Source: DASQZK01 sp963771005 (GTDB lineage: Bacteria; Bacteroidota; Bacteroidia; Bacteroidales; GCA-2748055). From it: a stretch of 64,000 bases of DNA. Made by a program: the position numbers and the translations under genes. The stretch is from the NCBI GenBank assembly GCA_963771005.1, contig CAVYRO010000008.1, forward strand, positions 1,488,001-1,552,000. The letters run 5' to 3'. Under the pieces are notes generated by a model. The model was not told where the DNA came from. It was given only the letters and a program-made list of their open reading frames with translations, and ran no database searches. Of the stretch, positions 8,226 through 16,239 are shown piece after piece; position 1 is the first letter of the stretch; each line of letters opens with the position of its first letter.

Positions 8226-8535
8226 AATCCGGGTTTTTTGTGTTAAAATAGCAAAACGTATTATTTTCTGCACTTAATCATGCATGATCATCCCAATGCG
8301 TGCTAAGTGTCATTCAATGCTTCAATTCTGTTAGTAAACGCTTACGTTTCAGCCTCATATAAGGAAACGTTTGGTGATTTACTGAGTGATACTTCGCGGA
8401 ATAATTAATCCGCTCATGTTAATGCAAACGGATATCAGGTGTTTTGAAAACACGTGTGTTTTTGTTTTTCTTTGCAATGCAATATCACTATGTCATCCCT
8501 TTCGTTCTCCTTTTTCATCTGCCCTTTTAACCTCC
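8226..8535. other. Intergenic region with two short palindromes
   Basis: No gene is supported here. Two dyads stand out upstream of the AbiEi-like gene: GCGGAATAATTAATCCGC (8396-8413, one mismatch) and GTGTTTTGAAAACAC (8439-8453, perfect around one central base). AbiEi proteins bind inverted repeats in their own promoters, so these are candidate operator sites. That link is inference. Confidence 0.35.
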
Positions 8536-8585
8536 TTAGCCGCACTCCTTTTTCAATCCCTCTAAAATACCCTGGCCATTGCGAC
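8519..8585. repeat. 67-bp direct repeat, copy 1
   Basis: This block starts CTGCCCTTTTAACCTCC, ends near ATTGCGAC, and recurs in the same orientation at 9631-9697 with about five mismatches. Copy 1 overlaps the last ~16 codons and stop of the zinc-ribbon ORF. Copy 2 lies at the broken front of the neighbouring glycosidase remnant. The two copies thus delimit a ~1.1-kb segment holding both genes. Confidence 0.85.
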
Positions 8586-9069
8586 TTGAGGAATTTTTCA
8601 ACCTGTGATGTGCGTCAAGGCACGTCCCTAAGAAAAATCCGAAATACAATAAATTATAAATTATAAATTCCCGGCCACGGATTTTGTTTTCCCAGCCATT
8701 TTCATCTTCAAATTCCTGCAGTAAATCCCATATTTCTCCCGCAAGGGGTACCTTCTCTTCCCCTTCGTCCGGGGTTAATGACCACCGACGAAGATCCAAA
8801 ATTTCTTTGGCAAACTTCCCTGATCCTTTATCGGCAAATTCTAATGCGTATTTGTTAATCAGTTTCCAATTGTGTGGGGAAGTAGGATAATGATCCATTA
8901 TCTGTTCAATATTCCGAATACGCATCAAATCCTCTTTCACTTCGGCAGACAAAGATTGGCAGGATTTGCAGATATGCTTCCCATGGCCTTTCCCACTGAA
9001 TTTTTCATTGGGCTTACACTTGCCGCAAATTTTGCAATAATGACCTCTGTATTTTTTTCTTTTTAGCAT
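8536..9069 (-). CDS. Hypothetical zinc-ribbon protein
   Basis: The protein has 177 residues. Near the N-terminus CKICGKCKPNEKF is followed by HICKSCQSL, a C-x2-C...C-x2-C treble-clef or zinc-ribbon arrangement as in small DNA/RNA-binding or HNH-like proteins. A helical middle (EDLMRIRNIEQIMDHYPTS) contains no catalytic motif I recognise. The final third after about residue 125 becomes low-complexity, and its end is encoded inside the 67-bp repeat, so the natural C-terminus may have been altered. It starts 11 bp after the beta-propeller remnant on the same strand. No function is assigned. Confidence 0.5.
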   Translation of the reverse strand: MLKRKKYRGHYCKICGKCKPNEKFSGKGHGKHICKSCQSLSAEVKEDLMRIRNIEQIMDHYPTSPHNWKLINKYALEFADKGSGKFAKEILDLRRWSLTPDEGEEKVPLAGEIWDLLQEFEDENGWENKIRGREFIIYNLLYFGFFLGTCLDAHHRLKNSSSRNGQGILEGLKKECG

Positions 9070-9080
9070 CTAACCCAAAT

Positions 9081-9638
9081 CTATTCACCATGGTCAAAAC
9101 CCAGGTCTTCCCCTTTGTGTATTGCCAATCCTATTTGCTCTTTGCCCAGCCTCCTGCCATTATACCACAACATCCATTGGTCCCGGGCAGCATCAAAAAT
9201 TGCATAAGGTTTATAGCAGGCATCGCAATCCCAGCCTTTTTTACTTGTTTTAATAACGGGGTTTTGTGAATGCCTCTCCCAATTCGTGATACCATCCCTT
9301 GAACGGGCGATACCTATTTGGGCCCGGTGGACGTCGTGGAATCCAATATAAAACATATAATACCATCCATTATGCTTAACCACTTGACATGCAGTAACTT
9401 TTTCATATTCCCATCCATTGTCTTTATCAGCCTTAAAGATAGGGTTATCCTTATATTTGTCCCAATGAATACCGTCTAAGCTTGTTGCATATCCAATAGC
9501 ATCTGGTTCGTATTGCTCGACTCCGGAATACCACATTTTATAAATCCCTTCCTCACTGTCCCAGATAACATGTGGGCACATAACAGCATCTTTTCCCCAT
9601 GGTTTGTCGAGTACTAATACGGGCTTTCCTCTGCCCTT
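9081..9638 (-). pseudogene. Beta-propeller glycosidase (GH43/GH32/GH130-like) lacking its N-terminus
   Basis: The minus-strand frame is open from 9638, right at the 67-bp repeat, to the stop at 9081, and begins KGRGKPVLVLDKPWG without a start codon. The ~180 residues show repeated five-bladed-propeller strands: YKMWYSGVEQ, IGYATSLDGIHWDKY, YYMFYIGFHD, IGIARSRDGITNWERH and WMLWYNGR. These are the pattern of GH43/GH32-like and GH130-like enzymes. The first blades, which hold the catalytic acidic residue, are missing. An internal ATG at 9581 could start a fragment but would not restore the propeller. The family within the clan cannot be settled. Confidence 0.65.
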
Positions 9639-9697
9639 TTAACCTCCTTAGCCGCACTCCTTTTTCAATCCATCTAAAATAGCCTGGCTATTGTGAC
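9631..9697. repeat. 67-bp direct repeat, copy 2
   Basis: This is the same sequence as 8519-8585, in the same orientation. It carries an in-frame equivalent of the end of the zinc-ribbon gene (…LKKECG-stop on the minus strand) without the rest of that gene. It sits exactly at the truncated front of the propeller gene, which suggests that a duplication or insertion event broke that gene. Confidence 0.85.
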
Positions 9698-9808
9698 ATT
9701 AGATCTGCCGGTTGTACCGAATAATTTGCCATCCATGTTAAAAATTACATAAATTGCCGCGACGACGATTAAAATACTGACATTTACCCGTACTTAAATC
9801 AAAAACGC

Positions 9809-10321
9809 ATGCGGAAGAAACCTTATATGAATCCCTACCTGGCGGGAGTATTGCTGGGACTGGTGCTGTTATCGGCCAACTATTTTTCAGGCCGGGGATT
9901 GGGGGCCAGCGGCGGAATCAAATACTGTGTCGCGTCATTGCTGGGCGCAATTAGCAGGGCTCACGTCACAGGCTCGCCCTTTTTCAGCAAATATTTTGAG
10001 GGAGGGGCCAACCCGCTGAATAACTGGTTGGTGTACGAGATCCTGGGGCTGCTTATCGGTGGATTCCTCTCCGGCCTGATATCCGGGAGGCTGACATGGA
10101 AGGTGGAACGGCCTGCTCATGTTTCTGTTTCCCGCAGGCTACTATTTGCCTTCCTGGGAGGTTTATTATTTGTCTTCGGGGCACAACTTGCCCGGGGATG
10201 TACCAGCGGGGCCGCTCTCTCGGGCATGGCGGTATTCTCAACAGCCGGTTTTGTTACCATGCTGTCCATCTTCGGTTCAGCGTATGCCTTTGCCTGGTTC
10301 TTCAGGAAAAACTGGCTTTAG
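9809..10321 (+). CDS. YeeE/YedE (DUF395) sulfur-transport half-protein, first of pair
   Basis: This 170-residue integral membrane protein has about four to five hydrophobic segments (YLAGVLLGLVLLSANYF, VYEILGLLIGGFLSGLI, LLFAFLGGLLFVFGAQ, VTMLSIFGSAYAFAWFF). The family motif ARGCTSGAALSG carries the conserved Cys that handles thiosulfate or a persulfide in YeeE/TsuA-type transporters. Full-length YeeE proteins are about twice as long. Here the next gene encodes the second half, so the pair probably forms a heterodimer in the inner membrane. It is the first gene of a plus-strand operon with the second YeeE-type gene (55 bp gap) and a rhodanese-like protein. The exact sulfur substrate is not known. 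Confidence 0.85.
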   Translation: MRKKPYMNPYLAGVLLGLVLLSANYFSGRGLGASGGIKYCVASLLGAISRAHVTGSPFFSKYFEGGANPLNNWLVYEILGLLIGGFLSGLISGRLTWKVERPAHVSVSRRLLFAFLGGLLFVFGAQLARGCTSGAALSGMAVFSTAGFVTMLSIFGSAYAFAWFFRKNWL

Positions 10322-10376
10322 TTTCAAGTGCATATATTAGATTTTCGAAAAACACGAATCAACTCATAATCTCCAC

Positions 10377-10979
10377 ATGCTAACAATAATGGATATTACA
10401 GGTACCAATTCCAATGCCGGTTTTCTTATTCCGTTGCTCATAGGTATTGGTTTTGGCATTGCCCTTGAGCAAGCCGGATTTTCATCAAGCCGTAAACTCG
10501 CCGGTATGTTCTACGGGTATGATACAACAGTGATAAAAGTCTTTTTTACGGCAGCCATAGTGGCCATGATCGGATCGCAATTCCTGGTATATTTTGGCCT
10601 TCTCGATATGAGCCGCGTGTATGTCAATCCTTTTTACGTGAATTCCGCCATCGTGGGAGGTCTGATTATGGGCCCCGGTTTCGTGATGGGAGGATTTTGT
10701 CCGGGTACAGGGATCAGCGCTCTCTCTATCGGGAAAATTGATGCCTTCTTTTTCCTGCTTGGAGGTGCCCTTGGAGCCCTTCTGTTTGGCGAGTTTTACC
10801 CCTGGCTGGCTAACCTGTTTCTATCAGGCTATAAGGGACCGCAGGTTCTTCCGGAGATCCTTGGCATGAGCCGGGGCCTGTTTCTTTTCCTGGTTATCCT
10901 TATTGCTGTAGGTATGTTTTGGCTGGCTGAAAAAGCAGAAAAAAAATATGCCCGCGCGGATATTCTTTCTGAACTTTAA
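10377..10979 (+). CDS. YeeE/YedE (DUF395) sulfur-transport half-protein, second of pair
   Basis: This 200-residue membrane protein has the hydrophobic segments LIPLLIGIGFGIALEQAGF, VFFTAAIVAMIGSQFLVYF, FFFLLGGALGALLFGEFY and GLFLFLVILIAVGMFWLA. The motif GGFCPGTGISAL holds the second conserved Cys of the family. In single-chain YeeE transporters the two Cys motifs relay thiosulfate sulfur across the membrane; here they are divided between two genes. The start is the ATG at 10377; a second ATG at 10389 is also possible. The gene ends 11 bp before the rhodanese-like gene, supporting co-transcription and a joint role in moving reduced sulfur. Confidence 0.85.
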   Translation: MLTIMDITGTNSNAGFLIPLLIGIGFGIALEQAGFSSSRKLAGMFYGYDTTVIKVFFTAAIVAMIGSQFLVYFGLLDMSRVYVNPFYVNSAIVGGLIMGPGFVMGGFCPGTGISALSIGKIDAFFFLLGGALGALLFGEFYPWLANLFLSGYKGPQVLPEILGMSRGLFLFLVILIAVGMFWLAEKAEKKYARADILSEL

Positions 10980-10990
10980 ATTCAAAGTCC

Positions 10991-11599
10991 ATGAATTTCA
11001 GATTCAAATTTTCCATAATCCTAGTCCTGTTGGGAGCAATGACCGCTGTCATGTCCTTCAGAGGAAAGATGGCCGGCCGGAAAGCTCCGGAGGAAATCCT
11101 TCAGGTCATTCTGAAGGATGATTTCACCCTTTCACCGGATGAACTGGCTGCTGTGCTGGTCAGGCAGGACACGGGGTTCCGGCTGCTGGACATCAGAAGC
11201 CCTGAACGCTACAAAGAGATGAGTCTGCCCGGCGCCATCAACATACCCATGGAAAACTTTCTTGATAAAAGCTATGCTTCACTGTTTTCCACAGCATCCG
11301 TGAAAGCGGTCATATACTCCGATAATGATCTGCTTTCGAACCAGGCCTGGATGCTGGCCATGCAAAAAGGATATCCCAACATCTTCATGCTCATGGGCGG
11401 GGTCCCGGCCTGGGATAGTATCATCATGAATTCAGCGTTTACCGGACGAAGTATCTCCCCGGCTGAGAATGCTGTGTTTGAGAGACGATACAAGGCCCGT
11501 CGTATGACCAAGGAGTGGAATCACCTGCCCGACAGCCTGAAAGCGGGTTACTTCTCCGACAGGTTCTCAAAGGAACGCACTCTGGTGGGAGGGTGTTAA
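10991..11599 (+). CDS. Exported rhodanese-like protein lacking the active-site Cys
   Basis: The 202-residue protein begins with a hydrophobic anchor or signal (FKFSIILVLLGAMTAVMSF). The rhodanese fold is recognisable: FRLLDIRSPERYKEMSLPGA as the CH2A-like motif, then the loop where active enzymes read VxYCxxGxRS. Here that loop is VIYSDNDLLSNQAW, with Ser in place of the sulfur-carrying Cys. The chain ends in GGC, a free C-terminal Cys after two glycines. It is the third gene behind the two YeeE-type genes. It may act as a sulfur-binding partner rather than a sulfurtransferase; a carrier role for the terminal Cys is speculation. Confidence 0.78.
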   Translation: MNFRFKFSIILVLLGAMTAVMSFRGKMAGRKAPEEILQVILKDDFTLSPDELAAVLVRQDTGFRLLDIRSPERYKEMSLPGAINIPMENFLDKSYASLFSTASVKAVIYSDNDLLSNQAWMLAMQKGYPNIFMLMGGVPAWDSIIMNSAFTGRSISPAENAVFERRYKARRMTKEWNHLPDSLKAGYFSDRFSKERTLVGGC

Positions 11600-11624
11600 C
11601 GGGGGCGCAATTTCCACAAGGTTT

Positions 11625-12662
11625 TTATTTTACATAAGGGAATTTATTCAACATCTCCTCATCCGAATAAACTTCCCAGGAGAGCGTTCTTTTATCCCGC
11701 ACCATCTGATCATGCATGAAAGCATTGTTCCCGAAGCGCAGGGAGTGGGCCTTATATCCCATAAGCTTCAGGTAAGCAGCGACGAATGCCGAACTCTGCC
11801 CGGTGGCACAATAAACCACCACATTTTTACCGGCCGGGATGGTTCGCATCTCCCTTTCAATGCCTAGCGTCTCTCCCGGTTTATACCTTACAGCTCCGGC
11901 GATATGCCCTGACTCATACCTGTCTTTACGGTCGTAGTCCATGATATAGTATTTCTCCGGCTGTATGCAAACCGTATCGGCTGAAAGGGTGAAATTGAGG
12001 GGATCCTCCGCAAACAGTTGTTTTATCCTTTCCCGGAAGATCTCCTCACCCGTTGTTTTCCCGGTATGAAGTTCAGGATAGTTCCCTTCGGCAGCAGGAG
12101 GATTGTCACCCTTTTCAAGCGCTGATTGGTATTTGGATCCGACAGAAGCATCCCAGGAACCGCCGGTGGTACCGGCAGCAAGATCGGGATTCCAGCCGGA
12201 CATTCCCCAACGCATGGAGTATACGTTCCCGTATCCCATAAGACGGAGAAGCATGGTGGTATAGGAGGATTTCTGACCCTTGTCGCACACCATCACTATT
12301 TTATCATACCTGTAAGGTTTTATGGAATGCTCGAAATACGCAGGTATATCCCCGAACTTCACATTGACAGCCCCTTTGATATGTCCTTTTGCGTAGGAGC
12401 GTTCTCCCCTGAGATCGATGACGTAAGTGCCCGAATCATCCAGGACTTTCAGCAGGGTGGCGGGCTTGATCATGGAAGGGAAGCTCCGGGTGTTGGCATA
12501 GTCGCCCGAAGAAATAAGGTATTCAGTGAGAAGTTCAGCTTCTGTCTTCGTTTCTGAAGCCACCGGCACTGCAGTTTCACCTTTTTTGGAGGAAGTGGTG
12601 GAGTTTTTACAGGAATACAAAGAGAAAATCGCAAGGATCAGTAAAATGAATATTCGTTTCAT
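11625..12662 (-). CDS. Two-domain rhodanese lipoprotein (sulfurtransferase)
   Basis: The 345-residue protein has a lipoprotein signal (FILLILAIFSLYSC, lipid at Cys18). Domain 1 (about residues 65-160) has YVIDLRGERSYAKGHIKGA and the active loop VMVCDKGQKSS. Domain 2 (about 225-330) has YIMDYDRKDRYESGHIAGA and the loop VVYCATGQSS. Both loops retain the catalytic Cys, so both halves could carry a persulfide. Tethered to a membrane on the outer side, it would handle sulfur in the periplasm. It converges tail-to-tail (25 bp) with the YeeE/rhodanese operon, so it belongs to the same functional island but has its own promoter. Confidence 0.85.
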   Translation of the reverse strand: MKRIFILLILAIFSLYSCKNSTTSSKKGETAVPVASETKTEAELLTEYLISSGDYANTRSFPSMIKPATLLKVLDDSGTYVIDLRGERSYAKGHIKGAVNVKFGDIPAYFEHSIKPYRYDKIVMVCDKGQKSSYTTMLLRLMGYGNVYSMRWGMSGWNPDLAAGTTGGSWDASVGSKYQSALEKGDNPPAAEGNYPELHTGKTTGEEIFRERIKQLFAEDPLNFTLSADTVCIQPEKYYIMDYDRKDRYESGHIAGAVRYKPGETLGIEREMRTIPAGKNVVVYCATGQSSAFVAAYLKLMGYKAHSLRFGNNAFMHDQMVRDKRTLSWEVYSDEEMLNKFPYVK

Positions 12663-12734
12663 GGGAGTTACATATTAATTCGAAATGATTTCCCGGAGAT
12701 GATAAATCACCGGCGGACGCTCACAGGGAAAAGA

Positions 12735-13793
12735 TCATGTCTTTTCTTTGCGTGGAACTTCAACCATGGCAGCATCCAGAAGGGTAGTATCAATGGGCAT
12801 GCCGTCGTCATCGTAAGTATACTTTATCACGGCAGCGTCTGTTCCCGGGTTGATCACCAGTTGCCGGTTTTCATCCATGTATTGTTGTTCGATCACAGCG
12901 CCATGCTCATCGTATTTCGTAACGGTCATGGGATTCCTTCTTCCGCCTATGGGTTCATTATCCTGATCCCAGAAAAAAGATTCCACCACGTCACCGTTCT
13001 CATCCACGGTATTCCGGTAATGGGACCAACCGGCGTACAGATTGGCTCTCTGGGCGTACACATTATAAACGGCAAAATCCGTCAGGGAACCTTTATCGTT
13101 ATAATTGAAAGTAAAGTACGACACTCCTATATCCCCGCAGTTTTCTGCCGTACAGTTATATAGTGTGTCATCCATATAATTGGCCATACGTGTACAGAAA
13201 CCGTTCGGGTCATAGCTGAAGCGAAGCTCAAAAAATGGGCAGTTAGGGTTCATAACCACTTCTACATTCTCCTTGTTATAGCGGTTTTCCTTTACCATCC
13301 CGTCGGGAAGCACTTCCCATGTGTACCAGGCAATCTTATTCCGGTTTTCAACCTTATTCCCTTCTTTATCCAGGAAACTCAATCCGGACCGGTTGCCTTG
13401 TTTATCCAGTTGGTACACGTAGGCGTACACTCCATTGGATTTCACAGGTTCATTTTTGGCATTGAAGAAATGGTGTACCTCGGTGGAATCCGTATACGTA
13501 ATCTCCAGCCGGGCATAGCTCCTTCCGGAATATCCGAGCAGATGGTCTCCCCGCATATAGGCAATGCTTACCGGCTTCCCCTGCCCGTTATACGTAAAGG
13601 TCCAGTTATTCACCGACCTTGCTTCATCTGCTGTCAACGGGTAGATCCCATTGATTTTGTCATAGGCTGTTTCACTGAATTGCAGATGCCGGAAGTGTTT
13701 TACATCAGAGGATGTTTCATTGGTGGTACCGCTGGTGCATGAGGATAGAACTACGGCAACTGTCAGGGTTATTGTGAATAATGTGCGAAACAT
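12735..13793 (-). CDS. Lipoprotein with YD/MORN-like repeats, function unknown
   Basis: The 352-residue protein has a lipoprotein signal (LTVAVVLSSCTSG, lipid at Cys19). The remainder consists of repeated beta-hairpin units of the type F-x-Y-N-x-x-G-x-x-x, e.g. FTYNGQGKPVSIAYM, LEITYTDSTEVHHFF, FSYDPNGFCTRMANYMD, FNYNDKGSLTDFAVY and KYDEHGAVIEQQYMD. These resemble RHS/YD or toxin-immunity-type repeats. No catalytic motif is seen. The gene is in the same direction as the rhodanese lipoprotein, 72 bp upstream of it, and might share a transcript. No specific function is assigned. Confidence 0.65.
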   Translation of the reverse strand: MFRTLFTITLTVAVVLSSCTSGTTNETSSDVKHFRHLQFSETAYDKINGIYPLTADEARSVNNWTFTYNGQGKPVSIAYMRGDHLLGYSGRSYARLEITYTDSTEVHHFFNAKNEPVKSNGVYAYVYQLDKQGNRSGLSFLDKEGNKVENRNKIAWYTWEVLPDGMVKENRYNKENVEVVMNPNCPFFELRFSYDPNGFCTRMANYMDDTLYNCTAENCGDIGVSYFTFNYNDKGSLTDFAVYNVYAQRANLYAGWSHYRNTVDENGDVVESFFWDQDNEPIGGRRNPMTVTKYDEHGAVIEQQYMDENRQLVINPGTDAAVIKYTYDDDGMPIDTTLLDAAMVEVPRKEKT

Positions 13794-14066
13794 AATTTTT
13801 AGATTTTTTTATCATGTACTAATTACGGAATGCTCGAAGTTAACAGATAAATGTAATAATTCCCCAACAGATACAGAAATTCAGGAGTTAAATATTCGTT
13901 AACACTATTGTCCGGTAAAAATTGAAAATTACTTACAAATCATCCTGGGTGAAAATCTTATCTAAAATTTCCTTTATGACAGGATTCTGAAATTTATCAC
14001 TTGAGAAATGATAGTTCATCATTTAGTATTTTTTTTGCGATAGAAATATTTCAGTCATATCCACTA
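13794..14066. other. Intergenic region left of MITE copy B
   Basis: This holds the presumed promoter of the lipoprotein gene. A 29-codon minus-strand reading frame (13933-14022, ending KEILDKIFTQDDL) has protein-like composition and could be the tail of a lost gene, but it is too short to support. Nothing else is seen. Confidence 0.4.
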
Positions 14067-14322
14067 CTAATTAGTATCAGAAAGAAAACTCGATTCCCCT
14101 TCGGCTCCGCTCAGGGACCAGTCAATTTGATGAACGAAGAACTTTTCGGATGGTGGTAAGGCAGGCAAAAGGCCCTTCTTGTGAAAGTCACTGAATATTA
14201 AATTTATACATAGGGGCTTTTGCCTGCCTTACCACCATCCGAAAAGTTCACCCTCTTGAATGAAGTCACCGGTCCCTGAGCGGAGCCGAAGGGGAATCGA
14301 GTTTTCTTGCAAACACTAATTA
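14067..14322 (+). mobile_element. MITE-like palindromic element, copy B (complete)
   Basis: An almost perfect ~255-bp nested palindrome. The outer ends are TAATTAGT (14068) and CTAATTA (14316-14322). The outer arms share AAAACTCGATTCCCCTTCGG and CTCCGCTCAGGGACC with their inverted counterparts. Inside is the 27/26-bp hairpin with arms at 14149-14175 and 14214-14239 around an AT-rich loop. Copy A at 3361-3534 is the same element inverted and shortened. The GGTCCCTGAGCGGAGCCGAA core resembles repeats I recall from many Bacteroidota genomes. No coding capacity and no clear target-site duplication are visible. Confidence 0.85.
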
Positions 14323-14363
14323 AGTCAGCATAGAAACCTCAGGTGAAATTTGAACTGGTGGAT

Positions 14364-14396
14364 AAACCTGACAGGTTTTAAAAACCTATCAGGTTT
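14364..14396. repeat. Short palindromic repeat, possible terminator
   Basis: AAACCTGACAGG pairs with CCTATCAGGTTT around TTTTAAAAA, giving a 33-bp near-perfect dyad. It lies about 70 bp beyond the stop of the minus-strand DUF6090 pair and could end that transcript. The AACCTG..CAGGTT type is also a dispersed repeat in Bacteroidota, so the terminator role is inference. Confidence 0.5.
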
Positions 14397-14463
14397 GGCG
14401 GACAAAGCCAACGGATTGAACAAACGACAACCTGATGCACTTGATGCATATACGCGAGGCTGA

Positions 14464-15243
14464 TCATGATCTCAAATACCTGGTGATATCCTTCTGCATA
14501 CTTTCAATTCTTTGCTCCAGCCTTTTCATTAAATCGATATGGACACTACTGGTTCTGCCTCTTTGTGAAACACGATTAAGGAGCATGAATAAATATTCTT
14601 TGTTTTCCAACCTTTTTTCCTGTATTGCTTTAGCCCAGGGCAAGTCTGTTGACGTAAGGGACCAGTCAACATCACCGGCAACAGATATGCTATCTTTGTA
14701 ATTCATGTTTATAACAGAATTTTGAAGAAGGAACTCTCTGAAAGTATGAATTGAGCTTTCATTACTCACTTCAATGACCCTTGCACTGTAATCTAAATAC
14801 TGGTAAAAAGAAATGATCTTTTTTCTCAAATCATTATTGCTGATAAGCAAAAGATTACCCGAACTTTTTAAGTCTTGAAACGTCGGGTCATTTATCACAA
14901 AGGTTCTACGCGTGATATTGGTCAAATAAATGTTCAGGCTATCCGCATTGATATGATTTGAATTGAGATGATTTATAGCCTTCTCGCATTGAAGCCTAAC
15001 CCTGATTTCATGATTGAGCTGATTTTTTACCAGCAATTGTTGTGTTTTAATATCTTCAATGATATTATTTAAGTATCCCCTTTCCTTTCTGTGGTTCATG
15101 TTGGTATTGTTCCAGCTGTTTATTTGTAAGGCAATTAAAATACCAATAACGACCAAAACAATTTCGCCAATTGCATAGCGCAGATAGGAAGTAACCTTAT
15201 TTTGGGCGGCCAGCTTTTTCCTGATGTCTCTAAAGATCTTCAT
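14464..15243 (-). CDS. DUF6090 family membrane protein
   Basis: The 259-residue protein has the DUF6090 N-terminus: a short basic stretch (MKIFRDIRKKLAAQNK), then SYLRYAIGEIVLVVIGILIA as a single membrane anchor, LQINSWNN, and a long helical extracytoplasmic part ending in a coiled-coil-like segment. The family is frequent in marine Bacteroidota and has no established function. It overlaps the preceding paralogue by 14 bp (ATG at 15243, stop of the other at 15230), so the two are translationally coupled. Shared N-termini and different distal parts suggest duplication followed by divergence. Confidence 0.8.
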   Translation of the reverse strand: MKIFRDIRKKLAAQNKVTSYLRYAIGEIVLVVIGILIALQINSWNNTNMNHRKERGYLNNIIEDIKTQQLLVKNQLNHEIRVRLQCEKAINHLNSNHINADSLNIYLTNITRRTFVINDPTFQDLKSSGNLLLISNNDLRKKIISFYQYLDYSARVIEVSNESSIHTFREFLLQNSVINMNYKDSISVAGDVDWSLTSTDLPWAKAIQEKRLENKEYLFMLLNRVSQRGRTSSVHIDLMKRLEQRIESMQKDITRYLRS

Positions 15244-16048
15244 GAGTCGTATTTAATTCATCGATCAGTATTTTTGTTTTTTCTTTTTGGATCAAGAGCA
15301 TAGTGGAATGTAGATTTGCCAAAAGGTACCTGTAATTGATTAAGTTTATCATGGTAAGTTGATTTTCCGGATTTTCGAGTAGGGAAGCAGAGATTGCATT
15401 TAAATTATCCTCGTTCAAACGTATGTAATTAGTTAACGTATCTTTTTCATTTTGAGTTAGTATTTCCGAATTTAACAGGTCATCGTATGCAGAAGAAGAC
15501 TGAAGTTCACTCAACCTGATTACGCCGGGTACGAAAACCGCATCGGTAAATAAATTATTATTTTTATTAATTATTAGCTCTAAACGTTCTAATTCCTGAT
15601 AGTAGATTATGAGACGACCTTTAAATACATTATCGCTGATAATGTCAACATTTCCTGATGAGAGCAGTTCGGTGTATGTGGGATTGATTTTTACAAAAGT
15701 CCTTCGATTGGTCAGACTTCCAATTTCTGATGTAAAAGCACTGTCAACCCGGAATTGATGATGCTTCTTATAGTATGCAATAATTGATCCTGCTATATGA
15801 GATGTCTTCAATTCCAGATTCATTTGGGCATCTATTGATTTAATCTGTTCATTTAAGTCACGTTCGATATTTTTAAGGTACACAGATTCTTTATTTTGTT
15901 GTATCCTCAAAGAATTCCAATTATTAACCTGAAGCGCAATTAAAATTCCAACAACAACGAGTAGTATTTCTCCAATGGCATAACGTAAATAAGCCATTGC
16001 CTTATTTTCGGCGGCCAGTTTCATACGGATGTTTCTGAAAATTTTCAT
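15230..16048 (-). CDS. DUF6090 family membrane protein, paralogue
   Basis: The 272-residue protein opens with MKIFRNIRMKLAAENKAMAY and the anchor LRYAIGEILLVVVGILIALQ, nearly the same as its downstream neighbour, followed by the family motif NNWNSLRIQQNKE. The extracytoplasmic portion shares the pattern RRTFV-x-I/N-x-P-T-x-x-x-L-x-SSGN with the neighbour (RRTFVKINPTYTELLSSGN). This Ser-Ser-Gly-Asn turn is the best conserved element between the two. Function is unknown. It is the first intact gene of the coupled pair, with a third damaged copy just upstream. Confidence 0.8.
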   Translation of the reverse strand: MKIFRNIRMKLAAENKAMAYLRYAIGEILLVVVGILIALQVNNWNSLRIQQNKESVYLKNIERDLNEQIKSIDAQMNLELKTSHIAGSIIAYYKKHHQFRVDSAFTSEIGSLTNRRTFVKINPTYTELLSSGNVDIISDNVFKGRLIIYYQELERLELIINKNNNLFTDAVFVPGVIRLSELQSSSAYDDLLNSEILTQNEKDTLTNYIRLNEDNLNAISASLLENPENQLTMINLINYRYLLANLHSTMLLIQKEKTKILIDELNTTHEDL

Positions 16049-16062
16049 TGTCTGTATTCCAT

Positions 16063-16239
16063 TTAGTATGGGCTTTGTGAGCTGAATTTTTTGGATCGAA
16101 TTTTACGGAGGAACCCTTGTCCGGATAAAAGAGTTCCATAGTGTTGTCCTGCCGGCATTTGTTCAAGACTATTCTCAGCGGAATTAATGCCGCTGGCAGC
16201 GGCCCGTTTATTACGGATATTTCTAAAGACTTTGATCAT
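16063..16239 (-). pseudogene. Remnant of a third DUF6090 gene
   Basis: From the ATG at 16239 the frame reads MIKVFRNIRNKRAAASGINS, the characteristic DUF6090 start, but the membrane anchor YLRYAIGE is absent. The frame runs out after 58 codons in unrelated residues. It lies 14 bp upstream of the intact paralogue on the same strand. A deletion of nearly the whole gene after codon ~15 is the simplest reading. Confidence 0.55.

Noticed and set aside
13933..14022. 29-codon ORF with protein-like composition
   Set aside because: Too short, no recognised family, no ribosome-binding evidence.
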